Shown: piece after piece, positions 1-6,448 of the stretch
How the letters are laid out: each line of letters opens with the position of its first letter
How positions within the stretch are numbered: position 1 is the stretch's first letter
Assembly: GCA_030378125.1 (NCBI GenBank)
Contig: JAUCGN010000066.1
Location: 1 to 8,762 of the forward strand
DNA length: 8,762 nucleotides
Direction of reading: 5' to 3'
Origin: Thiotrichales bacterium HSG1
GTDB taxonomy: Bacteria; Pseudomonadota; Gammaproteobacteria; Beggiatoales; Beggiatoaceae
Made by a program: the position numbers and the translations under genes
The notes under the pieces: generated by a model
The model's database searches: none
What the model was told of the DNA's origin: nothing
What the model saw: only the letters and a program-made list of their open reading frames with translations

Positions 1-127
1 ATTAAACCAGATTACCATGAAGCCTTTTACAATTGGGGAAATGCTTTAGGTAATTTAGCTGAAATCAAACTAGAATTAGCTGAATCATTATACAATCAAA
101 CGTTTGAAAAATATCAACAGGCTATTA
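1..127 (+). repeat. Near-identical copy of a 129-bp TPR repeat unit
   Basis: Bases 1-127 align without gaps to 2592-2718 inside the SIR2-TPR gene, with a single mismatch (T at 71 against C at 2662, changing Pro to Leu). The match ends sharply at 127, in the shared string GCTATTA. The left boundary is the window edge, so the true extent of the copy is unknown. Confidence 0.9.
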
Positions 128-702
128 GTACGTCAAGTCAGAATGCTGGAGGTGGAGGCATTAGTATTGATACGCCTAATTTATTGCTATTAGAAAAAGG
201 TAGTATTACTACTAGTGTTAAAGATGGTAGTGGTGATGGTGGAAATATTACCATTAAAAATCCCACTTTTGTAGTTTTGAATCAAGGTCAAATAAAAGCT
301 CAAGCAGATGCTGGGCATGGTGGTAATATTCGTATTACAGCTGACCAATTTATTACTTCTCCAAACAGTTTGATAAGTGCTTCGTCAAATTTGGGTTTAG
401 ATGGTGATGTGAATATTGAATCTCTTGATGTAGATTTAACCGGAGCTTTAAAAGCTTTCGGAACCAATTTTCTCAATGCTGCCGCTCATATGAGACAGCC
501 TTGCACTATTGAAGATATATTGAATAAAAGTACCTTCTATATTTTTCCTGTAAATGGTAGTCAACCTTTTCCCACTGATCTTATCGCTAATGAATTGATT
601 CTTATTGAAGAAGAAGAGGTTAACCTAAAAACTGAAATTAAAGAAGTAAAACCGGTGAATTGGACTGGTTGTCGGCCAAATTTGACTTTGAATAAGATTT
701 AA
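1..702 (+). CDS. Partial chimeric ORF: one TPR unit fused in frame to a filamentous-haemagglutinin-like adhesin C-terminus
   Basis: The reading frame is open from the left edge to the TAA at 700-702, so the gene begins outside the window. Residues 1-42 are a TPR unit (KPDYHEAFYNWG start) almost identical to one in the SIR2-TPR protein downstream. From about residue 43 the sequence changes abruptly to GGGG/GGNI-spaced beta-helix repeats (two GGN-I-I turns), then a non-repetitive tail with an AAAHMRQPC segment and a KSTFYIF strand. That tail is typical of the C-terminus of large secreted two-partner-secretion adhesins found in cyanobacteria and filamentous sulfur bacteria. The adhesin part would be surface-exposed. 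A TPR unit has no place in such a protein, so the N-terminal join is either a recombination product or an assembly or amplification chimera. A TTG at 184 could be read as a start, but adhesin-like sequence already lies upstream of it. I am confident of the adhesin tail and less so that the fused gene is real. Confidence 0.7.
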   Translation: MKPDYHEAFYNWGNALGNLAEIKLELAESLYNQTFEKYQQAISTSSQNAGGGGISIDTPNLLLLEKGSITTSVKDGSGDGGNITIKNPTFVVLNQGQIKAQADAGHGGNIRITADQFITSPNSLISASSNLGLDGDVNIESLDVDLTGALKAFGTNFLNAAAHMRQPCTIEDILNKSTFYIFPVNGSQPFPTDLIANELILIEEEEVNLKTEIKEVKPVNWTGCRPNLTLNKI

Positions 703-797
703 TGGATCAATAAGTTAGGATAGTTATTTTTGAAAACTGAGCTTAGTTAAAGTTATAACATATTGAAATTTAAATGTTTTATTATTTTTTTGAATCA

Positions 798-1290
798 CTA
801 CCGCCTATAAGCTTTCCAAAAATCTGTATAAGAAACCACACATTGTTGGTAAACAGGAGGTAATGAATCCCATAAACCTTTGGCTCCTTGAGCATCTCGA
901 CTACCTGTATAAGAACCAACAATTCCTCCAGTTTCAACCTCAATGGCAAGCCAAACCCATTGTTTATTATCTTTATTCATTACGAAAGACAATATCTCAT
1001 CACATTGAATAGTTTACCCTTTTTTTTGGGTTTAATATCAATGATTTTTGGAACGCTATCATATTTTTTGTTGACGTTTGCAACCAACGTTCGGATACAC
1101 CGACAACTCTCGCAATACCTGCCAAAGGAATTTTTTCCAGTAATAATTTGTCAATTAAATCCTTTCCTGAGAGATACAATTAGTTAGCTTCAAAACAAAT
1201 TGTCTACCACAATCTTTACAAGCATATTTTTGTTTTCCATTGTGGACAGTTCCATTTTTTATAATGTTTTCTGATTTGAATATATGTTCA
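798..1290 (-). pseudogene. Decayed IS1-family transposase remnant
   Basis: Read on the minus strand, three frames together give an IS1-like InsAB protein. The N-terminal part has NIIKNGTVHNGKQKYACKDC, the second half of the zinc ribbon. Next comes an HTH-like stretch with KIPLAGIARVVGVSERWLQ. Then CDE (first catalytic Asp), NKQWVWLAIE, GAKGLWDSLPPVYQQC and YTDFWKAY (second catalytic Asp). Frameshifts are needed near 1156-1160, 1074-1075 and 1010-1012. The first CxxC of the zinc ribbon is degraded. The protein ends at a TAG (798-800) just after YTDFWKAY, so the distal part with the last catalytic Glu is missing. No start codon or matched terminal inverted repeats could be assigned. The only longer uninterrupted piece is 798-992. 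The element is clearly inactive, and it separates the chimeric adhesin ORF from the SIR2-TPR gene. Confidence 0.85.
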
Positions 1291-1329
1291 CCTAATTTAC
1301 AACTTTTGTTAAAAAATCATTGGAAAAAA

Positions 1330-1358
1330 TTCTAAAATTACCTAATTTCAGTTATAAT
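1330..1358 (+). promoter_or_regulatory. Possible promoter of the SIR2-TPR gene
   Basis: A perfect TATAAT lies at 1353-1358, 27 nt before the ATG. The hexamer at 17-bp spacing (TTCTAA, 1330-1335) is a poor -35 with 3 of 6 consensus bases. In DNA this A+T-rich a TATAAT can occur by chance. The ribosome site is weak as well (GGTG about 4 nt before the ATG). Confidence 0.3.
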
Positions 1359-1385
1359 TTTTAAAATTCTGGAATTTGGTGAAAT

Positions 1386-3689
1386 ATGAGACCTATAACG
1401 ATAAAATATTTAGCCCATGCTATAAAAGAAAGGGAAAAGGGGAAAAAGCCTATTTTCTTTTTGGGAGCTGGGGCTTCAAGGAGTGGTGGAATCCCGTTGG
1501 CTGGTGAGATTGTTAAGGATATATTGGAAAAATATCCAGATCAGCCACTTAAAGATTCGGATGGAACTATAAAAGATTTGCCAGTTGAGAAGAAGACTTA
1601 TACCAATTTGATGGATTGTTTACGTCCGGAAACTCGTAATAATTTGCTTAAAGGTTATATTGCTGAGGCAAAAATTAATGTAACTCATATTTATTTAGCT
1701 CAGTTGATGATTCATAACTTTGCTGATTATGTGTTGACGGTTAATTTTGATAATTTAATGTTGCGGGCTTTGGCGTTGTTTAATGTATTTCCGCCTATTT
1801 ATGATATGGCGATTTTGAAGGATTTGACTACGACTGCTCCACCACCTAAGTCTGTGATTTATTTGCATGGTCAGCATCATGGGATTTGGTTGTTGAATAC
1901 TGAAGAGGAAATGGCTAAGGTAAAGGAGACTATTCCACCAATGTTGCATAAGATAACTAGTGGTAGACCTTGGGTGTTTATTGGTTATAGTGGTGAAGAC
2001 CCTATTTTTGAGCATATAAAGAATATGGGTAGGTTTGATAATCATTTGTATTGGGTGGGTTATAAGGATGAAGAACCTTGTAGCACTGTTTGTAGGGAGT
2101 TGTTTGATAAGAGTAATACAGATGCTTATTTGATTAAGGGTTATGATGCTGATTCGTTTATGTTGCGGCTGAATTCGGAGTTGGGTTTATCGCAACCGCA
2201 AATATTGGAGAATCCTTTTTCTTCTTTAAGTTCAGCATTGGATGGGATAGTTGATATTGCAGATGAGGAGCCGTATAAGGGGGTTAAACAGAGGTTGGAA
2301 ACTGCTAAAACTAAAGTTGATGAGGCAAGTCAGCTATTTGAGAAGGATGAAATAGAAGTACAAAAGAAAGAAATAAGAGCTTTAATAATAGCAGATGATT
2401 ATCAGGTGGATAAAATAAATGAAATAGCAGTTAAAGCTAGGAACTTAAAAGATGTTGAACTAAGTAATTTATTAGCTGACTTGTATTTTAATTGGGGAAC
2501 TGATTTAGGTAATTTAGCAGATAGTAAGTCAGGAAAAGAGGCCGAATCATTATACAAGCAAGCATTTGAAAAATTTCAACAGGCTATTGCTATTAAACCA
2601 GATTACCATGAAGCCTTTTACAATTGGGGAAATGCTTTAGGTAATTTAGCTGAAATCAAACCAGAATTAGCTGAATCATTATACAATCAAACGTTTGAAA
2701 AATATCAACAGGCTATTACTATTAAACCAGATTTTCATGAAGCTTTTAACAACTGGGGAACTGGTTTAGGTAATTTAGCTCAAATCAAACCAAAAGCAGC
2801 CGAATCATTATACAACCTGGCTTTTGAAAAATATCAACAGGTTATTGCTATTAAACCAGATGACCACGAAGCCTTTTACAACTGGGGAACTTGTTTAGGT
2901 TATTTAGCCAAAATCAAGCCAGAAGCAGTCGAATCATTATACAACCTAACTTTTGAAAAATATCAACAGGCTATTGCTATTAAACCAAATTACCACGAAG
3001 CCTTTAACAACTGGGGAACTGGTTTAGGTAATTTAGCTCAAATCAAACCAGAATTAGCCGAATCATTATACAACCTAGCATTTGAAAAATTTCAACAAGC
3101 TATTGCTATTAAACCAGATGACCACGAAGCCTTTTACAACTGGGGAAATGGTTTAGGAAAATTAGCTGAAATCAAACCAGAATTAGCCGAATCATTATAC
3201 AACCTAGCATTTGAAAAATTTCAACAAGCTATTGCTATTAAACCAGATGACCACGAAGCCTTTTACAACTGGGGAAATGGTTTAGGAAAATTAGCTGAAA
3301 TCAAACCAGAAGCAGCCGAATCATTATACAAGCAAGCCTTTGAAAAATATGAACAGGCTATTGCTATTAAACCAGATTACCACGAAGCCTTTAACAACTG
3401 GGGAAATTATTTACTTTATCTGGCAAAGACTAAATCTGGTAGTGAGGCTGAATCTTTATATAATCAGGCCAAAGAAAAATGTAAAAAATGTGTTGATTTA
3501 GGCGGAAAATGTTATAACCTAGCCTGTACTTATGCCTTAACAGCAGACAAAGAAAATGCCCTATTTTACCTTAACCAAAGCCTAGAAAATGGAGAGTATA
3601 GTACAGAATTCGTCCAAAACGATGAAGACTGGAAAAAATACCTTGAAGATAAGGATTTTAAAGAGATAGTTAATCGTTATAGAAAATGA
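1386..3689 (+). CDS. SIR2-domain protein with C-terminal TPR array (candidate NADase-type defence effector)
   Basis: This is a 767-residue, probably cytosolic protein with no signal peptide or membrane segment. The N-terminal SIR2-type Rossmann domain (about 1-265) has the nucleotide-binding loop FFLGAGAS (24-31), TVNFDN (118-123) with the conserved Asn120, LHG with His161, and GYSGED (200-205). Asn and His are spaced 41 residues apart, much like the catalytic pairs of the antiphage NADases ThsA and DSR2, which suggests NAD hydrolysis rather than deacetylation. A charged helical linker (about 285-365) follows. Eight 43-44-residue TPR units come next, with Trp at 370, 414, 457, 500, 543, 586, 629 and 672. 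The tail (about 704-765: CYNLACTYAL, then a DWKKYLEDKDF segment) resembles a TPR end-of-group domain. By analogy, the TPR array would sense a ligand or phage protein and the SIR2 domain would deplete NAD. No partner gene is recognised beside it. The defence role is inferred from architecture. Confidence 0.88.
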   Translation: MRPITIKYLAHAIKEREKGKKPIFFLGAGASRSGGIPLAGEIVKDILEKYPDQPLKDSDGTIKDLPVEKKTYTNLMDCLRPETRNNLLKGYIAEAKINVTHIYLAQLMIHNFADYVLTVNFDNLMLRALALFNVFPPIYDMAILKDLTTTAPPPKSVIYLHGQHHGIWLLNTEEEMAKVKETIPPMLHKITSGRPWVFIGYSGEDPIFEHIKNMGRFDNHLYWVGYKDEEPCSTVCRELFDKSNTDAYLIKGYDADSFMLRLNSELGLSQPQILENPFSSLSSALDGIVDIADEEPYKGVKQRLETAKTKVDEASQLFEKDEIEVQKKEIRALIIADDYQVDKINEIAVKARNLKDVELSNLLADLYFNWGTDLGNLADSKSGKEAESLYKQAFEKFQQAIAIKPDYHEAFYNWGNALGNLAEIKPELAESLYNQTFEKYQQAITIKPDFHEAFNNWGTGLGNLAQIKPKAAESLYNLAFEKYQQVIAIKPDDHEAFYNWGTCLGYLAKIKPEAVESLYNLTFEKYQQAIAIKPNYHEAFNNWGTGLGNLAQIKPELAESLYNLAFEKFQQAIAIKPDDHEAFYNWGNGLGKLAEIKPELAESLYNLAFEKFQQAIAIKPDDHEAFYNWGNGLGKLAEIKPEAAESLYKQAFEKYEQAIAIKPDYHEAFNNWGNYLLYLAKTKSGSEAESLYNQAKEKCKKCVDLGGKCYNLACTYALTADKENALFYLNQSLENGEYSTEFVQNDEDWKKYLEDKDFKEIVNRYRK
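2493..3479 (+). repeat. 129-bp tandem repeat array encoding eight TPR units
   Basis: The coding sequence repeats with a 129-bp period (43 codons), each unit starting at an AA(C/T)TGGGGAA core. The first interval is one codon longer. Most units differ at only a few positions. Bases 3040-3182 and 3169-3311 are identical over 143 bp at an offset of 129, meaning one unit was duplicated very recently. The last unit (from 3399) is more divergent. Arrays like this change copy number by slippage or recombination and are prone to collapse in short-read assemblies. Confidence 0.95.
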
Positions 3690-3750
3690 TTTGTTTCCAA
3701 CAATGCCATTAAGTACAGACCGGTTTACCCAAGTTACGATTTATCTCTAT

Positions 3751-3828
3751 TACAGGACAAAAGTTTTGCTGTTTTTATAATTAATTTAATATAAAAAAAA
3801 ACAACAATTTATAGAATTTTGCCCTGTA
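3751..3828. repeat. Imperfect palindrome between convergent genes: bidirectional terminator or MITE-like element
   Basis: The outer arms TACAGGACAAAA (3751-3762) and TTTTGCCCTGTA (3817-3828) pair with one mismatch. Inside, T-rich and A-rich runs (GTTTTTATA and TATAAAAAAAAAC) continue the pairing around an A/T-only centre. The element lies between the stop of the SIR2-TPR gene and the stop of the opposing TerB-like gene, which is the expected place for a shared terminator. Ends of the form TA-CAGG...CCTG-TA also fit a small non-autonomous inverted-repeat element. It has no coding capacity. Confidence 0.55.
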
Positions 3829-3848
3829 TAAAGCACATTCCTAACCGC

Positions 3849-4271
3849 TCATAATTCAATCGCAGAATACCACTTTGAACCAAATAAGCCACCTTCCTTA
3901 GCCACCCAGCCATTACTTTCCATCATCTGTTTTAAGCGTTTTTTCAATTCACGTTCAGGAATTTTACCCTTGCTATGAGTCTTAAACACTGATACAGCAT
4001 TTTCAAACTCTTTCTTGTCAACTTTACCATCATTAGTCGCAAATGCCTCTAACACATCTTTAGCTCGGTCTTCTGCATCCCTTTCCAAAACTAAATTTTT
4101 CTCAGAAGCAGCTTGTCTTATAATAGCCAACCCTTCTTCCACACCCATTCCTTTTTTAATCCCTTCTTCAAGGATTTTCTTCTCTTCTTGCCGATCAATA
4201 TACTGGTCATCAAATACCTGCAACATGATGTAATCAATAAATTGTTTTTTTACTTCTTCTGAAACTGCCAT
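3849..4271 (-). CDS. TerB/EF-hand-like small protein, paralogue 1
   Basis: This 140-residue, acidic and basic helical protein has no signal peptide and is likely cytosolic. Two acidic motifs of the form D..(I/V)D..E appear, DDQYIDRQEEKKI (21-33) and TNDGKVDKKEFE (79-90). They recall the metal-binding loops of TerB-like or EF-hand proteins. A conserved C-terminal block, KKRLKQMMESNGW followed by GGLFGSKWY, is shared with the gene upstream. ATG at 4271 was chosen because a GAGG lies 6 nt before it; a TTG four codons further upstream overlaps that site and is unlikely. The gene lies 26 nt after its paralogue, so the pair is probably co-transcribed. The family function is not recognised. TerB-like domains occur in stress and tellurite-associated systems, but that link rests on motif resemblance alone. 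Confidence 0.8.
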   Translation of the reverse strand: MAVSEEVKKQFIDYIMLQVFDDQYIDRQEEKKILEEGIKKGMGVEEGLAIIRQAASEKNLVLERDAEDRAKDVLEAFATNDGKVDKKEFENAVSVFKTHSKGKIPERELKKRLKQMMESNGWVAKEGGLFGSKWYSAIEL

Positions 4272-4277
4272 AATTAA

Positions 4278-4281
4278 CCTC
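4278..4281 (-). promoter_or_regulatory. Ribosome binding site that sets the start of TerB-like paralogue 1
   Basis: GAGG on the minus strand sits 6 nt upstream of the ATG at 4271. It argues against the TTG at 4283, which would place this site inside the coding region. Confidence 0.65.
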
Positions 4282-4297
4282 AATTAGTTCACGATAA

Positions 4298-4702
4298 TCA
4301 AATACTAGTATACCACTTAATACCGAACATACCACCAGCTTTCCAGCCGTTAGTTTCCATCATTTGTTTCAGACGCTGTTTAATTTCCTGATCAGGTACC
4401 TTACCTTTACAAGCAACTTTGAAAACATTAAAGGCCTCTTCAAATTCCTTCTTGGTTATCTTACCATCAGCAGTTCCACTTTCAAGCACTGCTTTAGCCT
4501 TATCCTCAACATCACGTTCTATCACTAAACCTTTATCTTTAGCTATTTCCTGAATAAGAGCAAGACTTTCTGTCACACTTATATCATTTTTTACTCCAAC
4601 CTCAAGGATTCGTTTTTCTTCTTTACGATCAATATATTTATCATCAAATCCTTGCAACGTGATAAATTCAACAAATTGGTCGCGAATACTTTTTGAAATC
4701 AT
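4298..4702 (-). CDS. TerB/EF-hand-like small protein, paralogue 2
   Basis: This 134-residue paralogue of the next gene downstream is roughly half identical to it along the whole length. The same landmarks are present: DDKYIDRKEEKRI (20-32), TADGKITKKEFE (77-88), and QRLKQMMETNGW followed by GGMFGIKWY. The second acidic loop has lost one residue and one aspartate relative to its paralogue (KIT against KVD), so metal binding may differ. The start is well supported: an AAGGGG site (4711-4716) lies 8 nt before the ATG. Only 30 nt separate it from the outer-membrane protein gene upstream, suggesting one transcription unit of three genes. No signal peptide is seen, so the product should stay in the cytosol although its co-transcribed neighbour is exported. 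The tandem arrangement points to local duplication and divergence. Confidence 0.8.
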   Translation of the reverse strand: MISKSIRDQFVEFITLQGFDDKYIDRKEEKRILEVGVKNDISVTESLALIQEIAKDKGLVIERDVEDKAKAVLESGTADGKITKKEFEEAFNVFKVACKGKVPDQEIKQRLKQMMETNGWKAGGMFGIKWYTSI

Positions 4703-4732
4703 GCTTATATCCCCTTAATTAAACGAAAACTA

Positions 4733-5620
4733 TTAGAACATTTTTATAAAAGTCAAATTCATTATATGACCTTCTGAGCGGTCCTCAGCATCAAATTCCC
4801 ATTGACTTCTGAAAGAAATAAATGACTTAAGTGAAGGAATAAACAGTTTAACTTCTGGACCAATTGCAAAAACTTGGTCATGTACATTTTTATCCCAAAC
4901 TACATCAGAACCACTATCATCACTTATTTGCCATTGTGCATAACCACTTATTCCTAAGTCTAAACCCGGAGCTACTGTTTTACCAAGACCCCATTCAAAG
5001 TGAAAATCATTACCCGGTGTAATATCTACATCATCTTTCTCACTATGAATTTCATAACGAGCCAGAATAGAACCAGACCAAGTTTTATCCTCATCAAAAT
5101 AATAAGTTCCACCTAGTGAAAACATTCCAGTCCAAAAATCTTTACCCGGCGAAGCCAGTTCACCATGATCTCCAGTAGGTAAATATATACCAGCTCCAAT
5201 CGATATGTCATAACGACTTTTACTCCATCTTAAAAGTAAGGGTTCAATATAAATATCACCTAAACCAAACTGTTTATCCTTATTACCAAGTACTTTAATA
5301 TCAGTGTTGATCAATGGAATAACCACATTTAAACCATAATCTGCACCTAAAATTTTATGTTCAGAAATCCAAACAAATCGGTTTGCCATAGCATAGATAC
5401 TAGCATCAAATCCAATATCCAACTTATTGCCATGCTTATCCATCGAAACATCAGTGTTATAGAAGGTATTGTACATCAAGTAATAAAATCCGGGTGGTGG
5501 AATAGTTGCTACCTTAATTCCTTCTACACCATTTACATAATGACCAGTTTCACCAGCATAACTAACCGAATTCATTATTAATACTAAAATAAAACATGTT
5601 TTAAACGCTAATATTTTCAT
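4733..5620 (-). CDS. Outer-membrane beta-barrel protein, phenol-degradation MetA-like family
   Basis: This 295-residue exported protein has a signal peptide at residues 1-22: a Lys, a hydrophobic core FILVLIM, and a cleavage site after SYA. The mature protein alternates polar and hydrophobic residues in strands rich in Tyr, Trp and Phe, with Gly-rich turns. It ends LTFIKMF, a terminal-Phe strand of the kind recognised for barrel insertion. The N-terminal GGETGHY-like pattern (AGETGHYVNGVEGIKVATIPP in two adjoining parts) and the GADYGLNVVIPL and IYLPTGDHG segments resemble proteins annotated as MetA-pathway of phenol degradation or hydrophobic-compound transporters. The substrate here is unknown. 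ATG at 5620 is preferred over the TTG at 5662: it gives a normal signal peptide and has TTTGGA 8 nt upstream. The 241-bp gap upstream should hold the promoter, but no convincing -35/-10 pair was seen. Confidence 0.8.
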   Translation of the reverse strand: MKILAFKTCFILVLIMNSVSYAGETGHYVNGVEGIKVATIPPPGFYYLMYNTFYNTDVSMDKHGNKLDIGFDASIYAMANRFVWISEHKILGADYGLNVVIPLINTDIKVLGNKDKQFGLGDIYIEPLLLRWSKSRYDISIGAGIYLPTGDHGELASPGKDFWTGMFSLGGTYYFDEDKTWSGSILARYEIHSEKDDVDITPGNDFHFEWGLGKTVAPGLDLGISGYAQWQISDDSGSDVVWDKNVHDQVFAIGPEVKLFIPSLKSFISFRSQWEFDAEDRSEGHIMNLTFIKMF

Positions 5621-5861
5621 ACATATTTTCCAAATTAAGGAGTTATTGTTATGGTTTTTCAAAAAAAGTTCTCACACTCAAGTAAGTTTCTTAAAACTAT
5701 AGCAAACCATAGTATAAAATAGCTATAATTAAACAGGTTAAATGTTTGTTTATATTGCATTTATATGTAATGACTTTATACTAGTTTAGCTATGTCAGTT
5801 TTTTTGGCTAATAATGTTTGTCTGAAAAATCATAGTACACATAACATTCAGGTACGAAATT

Positions 5862-6446
5862 TTACCAAAAATTATTTCCCGGTTCAGGTAAAGCCTTAAC
5901 ATCAATTTGGCCATCATCCTTAATCGGCAACGATCTAATAACTAAAAAGATCGATGGAATATTTTCATTTGGTAACATTTTTAACAGGTATTTGTGTAAA
6001 CGTCCAGTAATTACTCGTTGTAAGACTTTTAAAAAACCATGATTGTTAATGATATAGTTAACACCTTGTTCAATATTTTTTTGCTCATCAACATTAAGAA
6101 ATAATTGAATTCCGGCTTTTGCTTTCCTATACCATACTACTTTTCCGTTGAAATAAGTTTCTTTATCATCACCCGGCAAACGTATATGTAAATGAACTGT
6201 ATCATTTTCTTTCATAGTATGAACTCCTACAACACAAAAACCATTGTAAGATATATCTTCTGTATATACAGTTATTTTTTCTTGAGCATGTTCCAGCAAG
6301 CAAGTGCCATGAAAAGGAAGCCTATCGGGTATAAGTCCAGATACAATGTAAGCAACTAAAACATCAGGCTTATGTTCAACCACAGCAACTTTTTGTACAT
6401 CTGGATGTCTGTTTAAAAATTCTTCAATTTTTTTAAAATTATTCAT
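5862..6446 (-). CDS. AMP-binding-enzyme C-terminal lid split by a PilZ-like domain
   Basis: This is a 194-residue protein in three parts. Residues 4-35 (KKIEEFLNRHPDVQKVAVVE, then VAYIV) match the start of the C-terminal subdomain of acyl-CoA synthetases and NRPS adenylation domains. Residues 149-189 (RLHKYLLKMLP, IPSIFLVIRSLPI, DDGQIDVKALPEP) match its end. Between them, about 40-130, lies a PilZ-like beta-barrel with DISYNG (64-69, the D/NxSxxG motif) and GKVVWYRKAKAGIQL (101-115). R42 may be what remains of the usual RxxxR c-di-GMP motif, whose second Arg is not visible. Gln180 replaces the catalytic lysine of the A10 motif (GKxD), so no adenylation is expected. No adenylation core lies upstream. 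The gene is the last of the operon, 2 nt after the methyltransferase gene. A regulatory or acyl-carrier-related role is possible; the function is unknown. Confidence 0.75.
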   Translation of the reverse strand: MNNFKKIEEFLNRHPDVQKVAVVEHKPDVLVAYIVSGLIPDRLPFHGTCLLEHAQEKITVYTEDISYNGFCVVGVHTMKENDTVHLHIRLPGDDKETYFNGKVVWYRKAKAGIQLFLNVDEQKNIEQGVNYIINNHGFLKVLQRVITGRLHKYLLKMLPNENIPSIFLVIRSLPIKDDGQIDVKALPEPGNNFW

Positions 6447-6448
6447 TG

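Noticed and set aside
735..748. Short palindrome AACTGAGCTTAGTT after the adhesin stop
   Set aside because: It has mismatched pairs, a short stem and no immediate U-run, so it is too weak to call a terminator.
888..1187. Plus-strand open frame of 99 codons
   Set aside because: It runs antisense through the IS1-like remnant and has no recognisable domain or ribosome site; it is a by-product of the decayed transposase sequence.
1755..2045. Minus-strand open frame inside the SIR2 domain
   Set aside because: It is antisense to a well-supported coding region with conserved SIR2 motifs, and its composition is not protein-like.
2493..3479. CRISPR-like array
   Set aside because: The regular 129-bp repeats lack spacers, stay in frame and encode TPR helices, so they are a coding repeat.
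4015..4233. Plus-strand open frame within TerB-like paralogue 1
   Set aside because: The minus-strand gene has a paralogue and a ribosome site; the serine-rich antisense frame has neither.
5357..5581. Plus-strand open frame within the outer-membrane protein gene
   Set aside because: It is antisense to a protein with a clear signal peptide and barrel end, and has no support of its own.
5621..5662. TTG-initiated 14-residue extension of the outer-membrane protein
   Set aside because: It would bury the signal peptide behind a polar Asn-rich stretch; the ATG at 5620 has a ribosome site and a normal signal peptide.
5663..5861. Promoter or small RNA in the gap upstream of the outer-membrane protein gene
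   Set aside because: TATACT- and TATAAA-like hexamers are present, but none has a -35 match at proper spacing, and the A+T content makes such hits expected.
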